Assembly: GCF_004011505.1 (NCBI RefSeq)
Contig: NZ_SAUN01000001.1
Location: forward strand, 5,483,501-5,547,500
Source: Nonomuraea polychroma
GTDB lineage: Bacteria > Actinomycetota > Actinomycetes > Streptosporangiales > Streptosporangiaceae
Direction of reading: 5' to 3'
Length of the DNA: 64,000 nt
Part shown: piece after piece, positions 52,494 to 61,645 of the stretch
Numbering within the stretch: position 1 is the stretch's first letter
Layout of the letters: each line of letters opens with the position of its first letter
Translations under genes and position numbers: made by a program
Notes under the pieces: generated by a model
Databases searched by the model: none
The model's input: only the letters and a program-made list of their open reading frames with translations
Told to the model about the DNA's origin: nothing

Positions 52494-52516
52494 GGTCCCG
52501 ATCGGCGATCGCGACC
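52494..52516. terminator. Candidate hairpin between AraC and DUF3592 genes
   Basis: GGTCCCGATCG (52494-52504) and CGATCGCGACC (52506-52516) are complementary at 10 of 11 positions with one central base; a practical loop would open to about 5 bases. Between two convergent stops. Confidence 0.4.
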
Positions 52517-52567
52517 ATGCGGTACGACCGCGGAACGAGCTTCGGCACGCCGCCTCCAACGAGAGTC

Positions 52568-53299
52568 TCAGGAATGGGATGACGGCGCGCCGAGGTCGAC
52601 CAGGTTCCGGTCCGGGTCGGCAGGGTCGTACAGCACGCGAACGCGGGTCTGACCCTGCAGGCGAGGGCCCGGGTCGTAGCGAAGGTGGTCACTGGCTGCG
52701 GTGTATGTCCGGCCCGTCCGCTCATCCTGCCACGTCGCATGGACGACGTAGGGGTGCCGGTTGTTCACCCGCACGGTGAAGTCGCGTCCCACATGCTCGA
52801 TCTCCGCCCACACCTCCTGGCCCTGCTCCCGTAGCCAGGTTCGCTGCCGAGTGCTCCGTCGTCCCTTGACGAACAAGACCGCACCGATCGGCGTGAACAC
52901 CACGCCGAGTCCACCGACGATCAGCGGAGCGAGGAACGCCGACCAGAACGACGCAATCTGCGCGTTGGACGGATCGTCCGGGTCGTAGGCGACAGGTACG
53001 CCTTCGCCTTTCTTGTAGGACGGTGGGTTGCTGCCAGTGGAGCTCTGGAACGAGTAGCGCCTGCCGTCGACGGTGAACTCCACGGTCGGGTACCACGACG
53101 TGCTCCTGCGGGTATGGCCGTCGGAATTCCGTGACGTGGTGGTCCGTGCGGTCAACTCGGCCACGGTGCCCTCGGTCTGGTCGGCCGAGGCCAGGAAGCT
53201 CGCGGTAGAGGCGGCCAGCGCCATGCCGACGCAGAGCAGCACCAGCCCGATGAGACCGAAGATCCCGCCGACGATGGTGAAGAACCGTCCGTTGTGCAT
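52568..53299 (-). CDS. DUF3592 membrane protein
   Basis: 243 residues. Two membrane helices (about residues 9-32 and 119-140) flank an extracytoplasmic beta domain with WYPTVEFTVDGRRYSFQSSTGSNPPSYKKGEGVPVAYDPDDP, the DUF3592 signature. A second, half-conserved copy of the motif is at the C-terminus (YDPGPRLQGQTRVRVLYDPADP). Function unknown. Confidence 0.82.
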   Translation of the reverse strand: MHNGRFFTIVGGIFGLIGLVLLCVGMALAASTASFLASADQTEGTVAELTARTTTSRNSDGHTRRSTSWYPTVEFTVDGRRYSFQSSTGSNPPSYKKGEGVPVAYDPDDPSNAQIASFWSAFLAPLIVGGLGVVFTPIGAVLFVKGRRSTRQRTWLREQGQEVWAEIEHVGRDFTVRVNNRHPYVVHATWQDERTGRTYTAASDHLRYDPGPRLQGQTRVRVLYDPADPDRNLVDLGAPSSHS

Positions 53300-53389
53300 G
53301 GGACGAGTTTGCCCAATACGGAGCAGTGTGTCGTACGGGAAACGATGCTCGCGGGCGACGACGCCGTGAGGTGAAAGTTTCAGGGGCCA

Positions 53390-53431
53390 TTGACAGCGAG
53401 TGGGCGAGACCGTGCAATGTTAGCGCTACCA
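53390..53431 (+). promoter_or_regulatory. GH43 promoter with LacI operator (arabinan site 1)
   Basis: TTGACA at 53390-53395 is a consensus -35; a weak -10 (TGCAAT) is at 53413-53418. The 14-bp operator TGTTAGCGCTACCA (53418-53431) overlaps the expected start point. It matches three other sites near the arabinan genes. Confidence 0.65.
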
Positions 53432-53444
53432 AGGGAGCCTGCCC

Positions 53445-54905
53445 ATGATCAGTAGAGTCCTGGCCGCCCTGGCCCTCCTGCTCTTAGCCCTGGTCCCCGG
53501 CACGGGACCCGCCTCGGCAGCCACGTCTTACACCAACCCGCTCAAGTCCCAGAAGGGCGCCGACCCCTGGCTGACGTATTACGACGGCAACTACTACCTG
53601 ATCAACACGACGTTCACGAACACGCTGGTCATCCGCAAGTCCCCCACCCTCCAGGGCCTGCCCACCGCCCCCAGCGTCCAGGTCTGGCAGGACACCACCG
53701 CCTCCCGGGGGACCAATTTCTGGGCGCCGGAAATGCACATGTTCAACGGCCGCTGGTACATCTACTACTCGGCGGGAGCGGTCGGCGCCGCCTGCTGTGA
53801 CAGCCAGCGGACGCATGTGCTGGAGAGCGCGGGCAGCGACCCGCTCGGGCCGTACACGTACCGGAACATGCTCACCGGCTCCAACCTCAGCACCGGCGGC
53901 TGGCTCATCGACGCCAGCCCCATGACCTTGAACGGCTCGCTCTACCTGCTCGGCAGCGGGTTCATCGCCGGGAGCACGCAGAGCCTGGTGATCGCGCCGA
54001 TGAGCAATCCGTACACGCTCAGCAGCAGCACCTTCAGCCGGATCTCCAGCCCCACCCACAGCTGGGAGACCCAGGGCGGCACGGTGAACGAGGCGCCGGT
54101 GGCGTTGCAGCGCGGCGGGCGGACTTTCGTGATCTACTCGGCGAGCGCCTGCTGGGGACCTGACTACAAGCTGGGCCAGCTCACCTACAACGGCGGCGAC
54201 CCGCTCAGCGCCTCCTCGTGGGTGAAGAAGGCGACGCCGGTGTTCCAGCGGTCGGGCACCGTGTACGGCCCCGGCCACAACGGGTTCTTCACCTCCCCCA
54301 ACGGCAGCGAGAGCTGGATCGTCTACCACGCCAACAGCTCCTCCGGCGGCGGCTGCGACAACAACCGCACGACCCGCGCCCAGCGGTTCACCTGGAACTC
54401 CGACGGCACGCCGAACTTCGGCACCCCCGTCGCCACCGGCACGAGCCTCCCGGCACCCGCCGGAGAGACCGCGGCGACGCCGGCGGCGTACACGCTGGTC
54501 AACCGGAACAGCGGCAAGTGCCTGGAGGTCGCGGGCGGCGCGACGGCCGACGGCGCGAACATCCAGCAGTGGACCTGCAACGGCGGCGCCAACCAGCGCT
54601 GGCGCATCGAGGACCAGGCCGACGACACCAGCCGCCTGGTGAACGTGGCCACCGGCAAGGTCGCCGACGTGGCCAACTGCGCCTCCGCCGACGGCACCGA
54701 CATCCGCCAGTGGAGCTGGCTCAACAACACCTGCCAGCGCTTCAGGCTCGTCTACACCGCCACCGGCGGCTGGGTCCGCCTGGTGAACGCCGCCACCGGC
54801 AAGGTCGCCGACGTGGCCGACTGCGGCACCGCCGACGGGACTGACGTGCGCCTCTGGAGCTGGCTGAACAACAACTGCCAGCAGTGGTCCATCCGCCCCG
54901 CATGA
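53445..54905 (+). CDS. Secreted arabinan-active GH43 enzyme with ricin B (CBM13) domain
   Basis: 486 residues. Signal peptide MISRVLAALALLLLALVPGTGPASA, with a TTA codon at position 14. The GH43 five-blade propeller has its base Asp in KGADPWLTYYDGNYYL and acid Glu in APEMHMFNG or VNEAPVAL. From about residue 345 a ricin B trefoil with three QxW-type repeats (IQQWTCNGGANQRW, IRQWSWLNNTCQRF, VRLWSWLNNNCQQW). The second and third repeats are near-identical at DNA level (about 54649-54690 and 54794-54835), a recent duplication. Releases arabinose or arabino-oligosaccharides. Confidence 0.9.
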   Translation: MISRVLAALALLLLALVPGTGPASAATSYTNPLKSQKGADPWLTYYDGNYYLINTTFTNTLVIRKSPTLQGLPTAPSVQVWQDTTASRGTNFWAPEMHMFNGRWYIYYSAGAVGAACCDSQRTHVLESAGSDPLGPYTYRNMLTGSNLSTGGWLIDASPMTLNGSLYLLGSGFIAGSTQSLVIAPMSNPYTLSSSTFSRISSPTHSWETQGGTVNEAPVALQRGGRTFVIYSASACWGPDYKLGQLTYNGGDPLSASSWVKKATPVFQRSGTVYGPGHNGFFTSPNGSESWIVYHANSSSGGGCDNNRTTRAQRFTWNSDGTPNFGTPVATGTSLPAPAGETAATPAAYTLVNRNSGKCLEVAGGATADGANIQQWTCNGGANQRWRIEDQADDTSRLVNVATGKVADVANCASADGTDIRQWSWLNNTCQRFRLVYTATGGWVRLVNAATGKVADVADCGTADGTDVRLWSWLNNNCQQWSIRPA

Positions 54906-54947
54906 GGTCCCGCCGGAAAATATGATCGCGCGCTCGCCCCTTCGGCC

Positions 54948-54961
54948 TGTTAGCGTTACCG
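54948..54961. promoter_or_regulatory. LacI operator (arabinan site 2, autoregulatory)
   Basis: TGTTAGCGTTACCG, 15 bp before the lacI GTG at 54977. Confidence 0.65.
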
Positions 54962-54976
54962 CCGAGGGGGTGAGCC

Positions 54977-55990
54977 GTGGTCAAATCCAAGAACGGCAGG
55001 CCTGCGGTGCTCATGGACGTCGCCGTGCTCGCCGGCGTCTCCACGATGACCGTCTCGCGCGTGCTCAACGCGCCCGAACGGGTCAGGGCCGAGACCCGGG
55101 CCCGCGTGCTGGCCGCCGTCAAGGAGCTCGACTACCGCCCCAACCAGGCCGCCCGCCAGCTCGTCACCGGCCGCTCCGGCGTGCTCGGCGTGGTCAGCAT
55201 CGACACCACGCTCTACGGTCCCGCATCCACGCTCTACTGCATCGAGCAGGCCGCCAGGCACGCCGGCTACAACGTCAGCATCGCCAGCCTGAGCTCGCTC
55301 AACCGCAGGTCGATGGAGGAAGGCGTGGAGCGGCTGCGCGCCCAGGCCGTCGACGGCATCATCATCGTGGCCCCGCACGAGTCGGCGGCCGACGGCCTGC
55401 GCCATCTGCCGCCCGAGATGCCGGTGGTCGCGGTGGACGCGGGCGACGACATCCCGGTGCCCGTCGCCAAGGTGGACCAGAGGGCCGGCGCCGTCCGCGT
55501 GACCAGGCATCTGCTCAGCCTCGGCCACGAGACGGTCTGGCACGTGGCGGGGCCCGCGGACTGGCTCGACGCCAACGGCCGCATCGAAGGCTGGCGCGGC
55601 GTGCTCGAGGCCGCCGACCGGCCGGTGCCCGAGATCCTGCGCGGCGACTGGAGCGCGCGCTCCGGCTATCAGCTCGGCCGCGACCTCGCCCGCAACCCCG
55701 AAGTCACCGCCGTGTTCGTGGCCAACGACCAGATGGCGCTCGGTGTGCTGCGTGCGCTGCGCGAGGCGGGGCGGCGCGTCCCCGAGGACGTGAGCGTGGC
55801 CGGGTTCGACGACATTCCCGAGGCCGCGTACTTCTGGCCGCCGCTGACGACCGTGCGGCAGGACTTCCATGAGGTCGGCCGGCACGCCTTCCACCTGCTG
55901 CTGGACCGGATGGCGGGCGCCGAGTCCGACGCCCGCCGGCTGGTGGAGCCGGAGCTCATCGTCCGCGAGAGCACCGCTAGCCGAGCCTGA
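54977..55990 (+). CDS. LacI-family regulator of the arabinan genes
   Basis: 337 residues from GTG 54977. DNA-binding head VLMDVAVLAGVSTMTVSRVLNAPERVRAETRARV and hinge YRPNQAARQLVTGRSG. Ligand domain with VDGIIIVAPHES and VAGFDDIPEA. Expected to bind the TGTTAnCGnTAaCA sites upstream of GH43, itself, GH51 and the ABC operon. The stop overlaps the convergent GH51 gene by 14 bases. Confidence 0.92.
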   Translation: MVKSKNGRPAVLMDVAVLAGVSTMTVSRVLNAPERVRAETRARVLAAVKELDYRPNQAARQLVTGRSGVLGVVSIDTTLYGPASTLYCIEQAARHAGYNVSIASLSSLNRRSMEEGVERLRAQAVDGIIIVAPHESAADGLRHLPPEMPVVAVDAGDDIPVPVAKVDQRAGAVRVTRHLLSLGHETVWHVAGPADWLDANGRIEGWRGVLEAADRPVPEILRGDWSARSGYQLGRDLARNPEVTAVFVANDQMALGVLRALREAGRRVPEDVSVAGFDDIPEAAYFWPPLTTVRQDFHEVGRHAFHLLLDRMAGAESDARRLVEPELIVRESTASRA

Positions 55991-57467
55991 TCACGTTCCA
56001 GGAGACCGGCGGCAGCAGGACCCGCATCGGGTCGTGCTCGACGTCCGCGTTCGGCCGGGGCGCGACGCGGTCCGGGTCGTCGGCCGTGTTGCGGGCGTAG
56101 ACGTCGGCGTCCGTCAGCGTGGTGGCCTCGACGATCCGCCTCCCGCCGAGGGCCCGCGCGTCGATCTCCAGGGACAGCGGCCCGTCGGTGGAGCGGTTGA
56201 CCGCGAACACGGTCGTGCCCTCGCCGGAGTGCGTGGCCACCGCGTGCAGGAGCGGCACCTCGCCGTACTCGGCCGTCTCGTACAGCGGCGACACCGGCTC
56301 GACCCGCAGCACGTCGCCCGCCGCGAGCCTGGAGGCCTGGGCGAACGGATGGAACGTGGTCTGCTTCCACGCCCGCCCGCCTGGCTCGGTCATGATCGGC
56401 GCGATCACGTTCACCAGCTGCGCCAGCGAGGCGGCGGTCACCCGGTCGCTGTTGCGCAGCAGCGTGATGAGCAGGCCGCCGAAGGCGACCGCGTCGGCCA
56501 GGTGGTAGTGGTCCTCCAGCAGCGGCGGCGCGACCGGCCAGTCGGCGGGCGGCTCGGCGTTCTCGAAGCGCGACAGGTACCAGACGTTCCATTCGTCGAA
56601 GGAGATGTCGATGCGCTTGCGTGACTTGAGCCGGGCGCCGACGTGGTCGGCGGTGGCCACGACCGAGCGGATGAAGTACTCCATGTTGGTCGAGCAGGCC
56701 AGGAAGCTGCCGAGGTCGCCGTCCTTCTCCTCGTAGTAGGCGTGGCAGGAGATGTAGTCCACCAGGTCATACGTCTCCTCCAGCACCTCCGCCTCCCAGG
56801 CGCCGAAGGTCGGCATGCCGGAGCTGGAGCTGCCGCAGGCCACCAGCTCCAGGTCCCGCTCCACCATGCGCATGGCGCGGGCGGTCTCGGCGGCGAGCCT
56901 GCCGTACTCGCGGGCCGTCTTGTGCCCGGTCTGCCAGGGGCCGTCCATCTCGTTGCCCAGGCACCACATCCTGATCCCGTGCGGCTCCTTGGCGCCGTTC
57001 GCGATCCGCAGGTCGGACAAGGCGGTGCCGGACGGGTGGTTGCAGTATTCGAGCAGGTCGAGCGCCGCCTCGATGCCGCGGGTGCCGAGGTTGATCGCCA
57101 TCATCGGCTCGACGCCGGCCTTGCGGCACCAGCGCATGAACTCGTCGACGCCGACCTCGTTCGTCTCGGTGCTGTGCCAGGCCAGGTCGAGCCGGCGCGG
57201 GCGCTGGTCCTTGGGCCCGATGCCGTCCTCCCAGCGGTAGCCGGAGACGAAGTTGCCGCCCGGATAGCGGACCGTGGAGACGCCCAGCTCTCTGGTCAGG
57301 TCCAGCACGTCGCGGCGGAAGCCGTCCTCGTCGGCCGCCGGGTGCCCCGGCTCGTAGATGCCGGTGTAGACGCAGCGCCCGAGGTGCTCGACGAACGTGC
57401 CGAACGTACGCCGGCGTACCGGAGCGACCTTGAACGCGGGATCGATCGTGAGTTTGGCCTGATGCAC
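55977..57467 (-). CDS. Intracellular alpha-L-arabinofuranosidase (GH51)
   Basis: 496 residues. Acid/base Glu in CLGNEMDGPW, nucleophile Glu in SFDEWNVWYLS, and GH51 opening IDPAFKVAPVRRRTFGTFVEHLGRCVYTGIYEPGHP. No signal peptide. Start is GTG 57467 with AGGAG 8 bases upstream; the frame is open far beyond. Cleaves imported arabino-oligosaccharides. Confidence 0.95.
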   Translation of the reverse strand: MHQAKLTIDPAFKVAPVRRRTFGTFVEHLGRCVYTGIYEPGHPAADEDGFRRDVLDLTRELGVSTVRYPGGNFVSGYRWEDGIGPKDQRPRRLDLAWHSTETNEVGVDEFMRWCRKAGVEPMMAINLGTRGIEAALDLLEYCNHPSGTALSDLRIANGAKEPHGIRMWCLGNEMDGPWQTGHKTAREYGRLAAETARAMRMVERDLELVACGSSSSGMPTFGAWEAEVLEETYDLVDYISCHAYYEEKDGDLGSFLACSTNMEYFIRSVVATADHVGARLKSRKRIDISFDEWNVWYLSRFENAEPPADWPVAPPLLEDHYHLADAVAFGGLLITLLRNSDRVTAASLAQLVNVIAPIMTEPGGRAWKQTTFHPFAQASRLAAGDVLRVEPVSPLYETAEYGEVPLLHAVATHSGEGTTVFAVNRSTDGPLSLEIDARALGGRRIVEATTLTDADVYARNTADDPDRVAPRPNADVEHDPMRVLLPPVSWNVIRLG

Positions 57468-57508
57468 GAAGGTGGCTCCTGTTTCGCGGGCGTTACTTCG
57501 CTCAGAAT

Positions 57509-57522
57509 TGTTAGCGTTATCA
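57509..57522. promoter_or_regulatory. LacI operator (arabinan site 3, GH51)
   Basis: TGTTAGCGTTATCA, 41 bp before the GH51 GTG. Confidence 0.7.
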
Positions 57523-57573
57523 GCGCGGCTGGTCAAGGTCGTGCGATCACGAAAACCAGTTGCGATCAGGGCC

Positions 57574-57600
57574 TTGACATCCCTGTTGTTACCGCTAACA
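57574..57600 (+). promoter_or_regulatory. ABC operon promoter with LacI operator (arabinan site 4)
   Basis: TTGACA (57574-57579) followed by TGTTACCGCTAACA (57587-57600), the most symmetric of the four sites. It lies in the promoter spacer, so bound regulator would block polymerase. 33 bp before the binding-protein gene. Confidence 0.7.
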
Positions 57601-57633
57601 CTCGGGTAACCCCGACGAAACATCGAGGCAACC

Positions 57634-58965
57634 GTGCAAGAACCCCCCAAAATCACCCGCCGGAGCCTCCTCGGCGGCAGCCTGGCGCTCGCCGGCGCCA
57701 CGGCCGCCGGTTGCGCCATTCCGGTAGGGCTCGGCTCCGCCCAGAACCGCGTCCAGTACTGGCACTTCCTCGGTGCGAGCGACGGCATCATCATGAACAA
57801 GATGGTCACGGCGTTCGCCAAGGACAATCCGAACATCTTCGTTGAAGAGAACGTGCTCGCCTGGGGCGAGCCCTACTACACCAAGATCGCCATGGCCGGC
57901 GCCGGCGGCCGCTCTCCCGACCTGGCCACCTTCCACCTGGCCCGGCTGGCCGGGATCGGCGCCGGCGCCATCCTCGACCCCATCAACGTCAAGCTGCTGG
58001 AGGAGGTCGGGCTGCGGGCCGCCGACTTCAGCCCGCCCATCTGGGAGCGGGCCCACCTCGACGGTGTGTTGTACGCGATCCCGTTCGACGCCCACCCGAT
58101 GGTGCAGTACTACAACACCGACATCTGCGGCAAGGCGGGACTGCTCGGCTCGGACGGCAAGCTCCTGCCCACCCGGAACCAGGACGAGCTGCTGGCCATG
58201 CTCCGCAAGGCCAAGGAGGCGCTGGGCGGCAAGCCGCCGCTGGTGTTCGACGCGCTCGGCCTGGGCACGGTCGGCCCTTGGCGGGTGTGGTATTCGCTCT
58301 ACCCGCAAAGCGGCGGCACCCTGCTGTCGGACGACGGCACCACGATCGCCATCGACGACCAGAAGGCACTGCAGGCGCTGCGGCTCATGGCCCAGCTCGG
58401 GCAGGAAGGGCTGTGCGATCCGCGCACCGACTACGGCGCCTCCGTCGCCAGCTTCACCAACGGCCAGTCCGCGTTCCTGTGGAACGGCGACTGGGAGACG
58501 ACCGGGCTCAAGGAACGCAAGACGCCGTTCAGCATGACCCGTTTCCCCAGCGTCTTCGGCACCGGCGCGGCGCAGGCCGACTGCCACTCGTTCGTCCTGC
58601 CGCACCAGCGCAACCGTGATCCCGAGGTCGAGCGGGCCACGTACCAATTCATCGCCTACCTCGTCAAGAACAGCGCGGACTGGGCGGTCGCCGGGCACGT
58701 GCCCGCGTACCTGCCCGCCCTCGAGGAGCCCGACTACCTCGCGCTGCAGCCCCAGTCGGAGTACCGCTCCGTCATCACCGAGGTCGCGCTCGATCCCCAG
58801 GTGTGGTTCGCCGGGTCGGCGTCCAGGATGTGGATCGAGATCGGGGAGGCGTTCTCCCCGGTGATCAGCGGTGAGCGCACGCCTGAAGAGGGCCTGGCCG
58901 CGGCCAAGGCCTCGCTGAACCGGCTCCTGTCGGCCCCGAACCCCTTCCCCGAGCAGGAGCGATGA
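57634..58965 (+). CDS. Arabino-oligosaccharide ABC solute-binding protein
   Basis: 443 residues from GTG 57634. Twin-arginine-type lipoprotein signal (ITRRSLLGGSLALAGATAAGC, written here in parts: ITRRSLLGG then GATAAGC). CUT1 solute-binding domain (VQYWHFLGASDGIIMNKMVTAFAKDNPNI). The stop overlaps the next gene by 4 bases. Confidence 0.9.
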   Translation: MQEPPKITRRSLLGGSLALAGATAAGCAIPVGLGSAQNRVQYWHFLGASDGIIMNKMVTAFAKDNPNIFVEENVLAWGEPYYTKIAMAGAGGRSPDLATFHLARLAGIGAGAILDPINVKLLEEVGLRAADFSPPIWERAHLDGVLYAIPFDAHPMVQYYNTDICGKAGLLGSDGKLLPTRNQDELLAMLRKAKEALGGKPPLVFDALGLGTVGPWRVWYSLYPQSGGTLLSDDGTTIAIDDQKALQALRLMAQLGQEGLCDPRTDYGASVASFTNGQSAFLWNGDWETTGLKERKTPFSMTRFPSVFGTGAAQADCHSFVLPHQRNRDPEVERATYQFIAYLVKNSADWAVAGHVPAYLPALEEPDYLALQPQSEYRSVITEVALDPQVWFAGSASRMWIEIGEAFSPVISGERTPEEGLAAAKASLNRLLSAPNPFPEQER

Positions 58966-59888
58966 TGACCACCACCGTCGCCGCCCCCGCCGCCGCCACC
59001 CCCGCCGCCACCGAGGCCAAGGTCCGGCGCGGCTGGACCCAGCACGGGCTGCTGTTCGTCGCGCCCTTCCTGGTCATCTACGTGGTCTTCCTGGTCTGGC
59101 CGACCATACTCGGCCTGCGGATGAGCATGTCGAGCGTCAACATCGCCGGCACCAACGACAACATGGTCGGGTTCGACAACTACGCCGAGGCGTTCGCCGA
59201 CCCGCGCATGTGGCGCTCGCTCTGGAACACGGTGGTCTTCACCGTGCTGAGCACGGTCCCGCTGGTGCTGCTCGGCCTCGGGTTCGCGTTGCTGGTGCAC
59301 CATCTGCGGTTCGTGCAGTGGCTGTGGCGGCTGTCGTTCTTCGGGCCGTTCCTGCTGCCGTCGGCCGTGGTGTCGATCCTCTGGCTGCAGATGATCTACC
59401 CGCCCGACTACGGCCTGATCAACGGCACGCTCGGCACCGACTTCACCTGGCTGACCGACCCGTCGACGGCCATGTTCTCGGTGGTGCTGACCACGGTCTG
59501 GTGGACGGTCGGCTTCAACTTCCTGCTCTACCTGGCCGCTCTTCAGTCCATCCCGCAGCACCTGTACGAGGCCGCCGCCATCGACGGCGCCTCGGCCTGG
59601 GACAAGCTGCGCTCCATCACCCTGCCGCTGCTCGGCCGCACGACAGCGCTCATCGTGGTGCTGCAGCTGCTGGCCTCACTCAAGGTCTTCGACCAGATCT
59701 ATCTCATGACGGGCGGCGGCCCGGAGGACTCGACCCGGCCGATCATCGAGTACGCCTACGACATGGGCTTCACCGGTTACCGCATCGGTTACGCCTCGGC
59801 CGTGTCGTACATCCTGTTCGCCATCATCGTCATCGTCTCCTTGGCACAGCTGCGGCTGTTCCGCAAGCGCGCGGAGGGTTCGTCATGA
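58962..59888 (+). CDS. Arabino-oligosaccharide ABC permease, MalF-like
   Basis: 308 residues with six helices and EAA loop HLYEAAAIDGASAWDKLRSITLPLL. Overlaps both neighbours by 4 bases. Confidence 0.92.
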   Translation: MMTTTVAAPAAATPAATEAKVRRGWTQHGLLFVAPFLVIYVVFLVWPTILGLRMSMSSVNIAGTNDNMVGFDNYAEAFADPRMWRSLWNTVVFTVLSTVPLVLLGLGFALLVHHLRFVQWLWRLSFFGPFLLPSAVVSILWLQMIYPPDYGLINGTLGTDFTWLTDPSTAMFSVVLTTVWWTVGFNFLLYLAALQSIPQHLYEAAAIDGASAWDKLRSITLPLLGRTTALIVVLQLLASLKVFDQIYLMTGGGPEDSTRPIIEYAYDMGFTGYRIGYASAVSYILFAIIVIVSLAQLRLFRKRAEGSS

Positions 59889-60718
59889 CCAAGCGGTTCA
59901 GCATCAGCCAGCTCATCCTGCTGGTGGTGGCGCTGGCGTTGGCGATCCTCTGGCTGGCGCCCATCGCCTGGGCCGTGGCCACCTCGCTCAAGCCCGAGTC
60001 CGAGACCACGAAGATCCCGCTGGAGTGGATCGGCAGCGAGATCACGCTGGACTCGTACCAGCTGGTCCTGGGCACCGGCGGCATCGTCAAGTGGGCGATC
60101 AACTCCACGATCACCGCGGTGATCACCACGTTCCTGACCGTGTTGCTCTCCGCGATGGCGGCGTACGGGTTCGCGCGCACGCAGTTCCGCGGCCAGCGGG
60201 CGCTGCTGGCGATCATCCTGGCCGGGATCATGGTGCCGCCGCAGGTGCTGATCGCGCCGCTGTTCGCGGAGATGGTCGCGCTCGGGCTCGTCGACACCTG
60301 GTGGGCCATCATCCTGCCGCAGGTGGCCGCGCCGCTGATCGTCTACGTCCTGTACAAGTTCTTCCAGGACGTGCCGCCGGAGCTGGAGCAGGCCGCGTTC
60401 GTGGACGGCGCGGGACGGTGGCGGGTGTTCTTCACGATCGTGCTGCCGCTGTCGCGGCCCGTGCTCGCCGCAGTGTCGATCTTCACGTTCATCACCACGT
60501 GGAACAACTTCCTCTGGCCGTTCCTGGTCTCCACCGACCCGAACACGATGACCTTGCCGGTGGGGCTGGCGAACGTCGTGCAGGGCACCTTCGGCCTGCG
60601 GTACGCGCAGATCATGGCGTCCGTCGTGCTGGCCGGGCTGCCGCTGCTCGTGGTGTTCGTGCTGTTCCAGCGGCAGATCGTCCGCGGCGTCGCCCACACC
60701 GGCCTGGCCGGCCAGTGA
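59885..60718 (+). CDS. Arabino-oligosaccharide ABC permease, MalG-like
   Basis: 277 residues with six helices; EAA loop ELEQAAFVDGAGRWRVFFTIVLPLS. Last gene of the operon; no ATPase follows. Confidence 0.92.
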   Translation: MTKRFSISQLILLVVALALAILWLAPIAWAVATSLKPESETTKIPLEWIGSEITLDSYQLVLGTGGIVKWAINSTITAVITTFLTVLLSAMAAYGFARTQFRGQRALLAIILAGIMVPPQVLIAPLFAEMVALGLVDTWWAIILPQVAAPLIVYVLYKFFQDVPPELEQAAFVDGAGRWRVFFTIVLPLSRPVLAAVSIFTFITTWNNFLWPFLVSTDPNTMTLPVGLANVVQGTFGLRYAQIMASVVLAGLPLLVVFVLFQRQIVRGVAHTGLAGQ

Positions 60719-60799
60719 CGTCCATCCCCTGAGCGAGGCGACCGGCTGGCCCTCGGGTTGCCAGACAATTACCAGGAACTGACGGTAGTCTCGCTCGGC

Positions 60800-61645
60800 A
60801 TGAACTGGCAGCGTAAGGTGAACAAAGCGCTGGTCAGGTTCACCGGATTCCAGATCGAACGGGCCGGGAAAGAGCCTTCGGCCCCTCCCGGTCCTGAGGT
60901 CAGACCGCCCGCGGATCCGCTGACCGACCGGCTGCTCGAAGCCCCCGTGTTCCTCCTGTCCCCCGTGCGGTCCGGCTCGACGCTCCTGCGGTCGATACTG
61001 AACGCCCATTCGGCCCTGCATGCTCCCCATGAGCTGCACGTACGACGCCTGAAGGTGAGTTTCGAGACGAACCTGGCGTCGAAGGCGATGGCGGCGCTCG
61101 GCCACAACCAGGCCGATCTGGAGCATCTGCTGTGGGACCGGGTCCTGCACCGGGAACTGGTCCGCAGCGGCAAGCGGTACATCGTGGACAAGACACCCGC
61201 GAACGCCTTCGCCTACCAGCGCATCGCGACCTGCTGGCCCGACGCCCGCTTCATCTTCCTGCTGCGCCACCCCGCCTCGATCGCCACGTCCTGGCACGAG
61301 GCCAGCCCCGACAAGCGCACTGCCGACGAGGCCGCGCTGGACGCGCTGCGGTACATGAAGGCCGTGCAGCGGGCCAGGAAGGCGCTGCCGGGCCTGACCG
61401 TCAAGTACGAGGAGCTCAGCGCCGAGCCGGAGCGCGTCACCCGCGAGATCTGCGCGTTCCTGGACCTGGAGTGGGAGCCGGAGATGCTCTCGTACGGCAA
61501 GCAGACTGTGATCCAGAAGGGGCTCGGCGACTGGCGCGACAAGATCCGCACCGGCACCGTGCAGCCCGCCCGCGAACTGCCGGCCGAGCACGAGATCCCC
61601 GAGGCGTTGAAGCCGATCTCCCGCACCTGGGGGTACCTCTCGTGA
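60800..61645 (+). CDS. PAPS-dependent sulfotransferase family protein
   Basis: 281 residues. The 5'-phosphosulfate loop PVRSGSTLLRSIL (P55-T61) and the 3'-phosphate motif LLRHPASIATSWHE are those of sulfotransferases. VDKTPANAF is also typical. No signal peptide, so it acts in the cytosol, on an intermediate or on a glycolipid at the membrane. ATG 60800 starts the domain; the in-frame upstream start at 60758 lies in non-conserved sequence. The stop overlaps the GT4 start (GTGA, 61642-61645). Confidence 0.85.
   Translation: MNWQRKVNKALVRFTGFQIERAGKEPSAPPGPEVRPPADPLTDRLLEAPVFLLSPVRSGSTLLRSILNAHSALHAPHELHVRRLKVSFETNLASKAMAALGHNQADLEHLLWDRVLHRELVRSGKRYIVDKTPANAFAYQRIATCWPDARFIFLLRHPASIATSWHEASPDKRTADEAALDALRYMKAVQRARKALPGLTVKYEELSAEPERVTREICAFLDLEWEPEMLSYGKQTVIQKGLGDWRDKIRTGTVQPARELPAEHEIPEALKPISRTWGYLS

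Noticed and set aside
60758-60799. Upstream start for the sulfotransferase
   Set aside because: The 14 extra residues show no family similarity and there is no ribosome site; ATG 60800 fits better.
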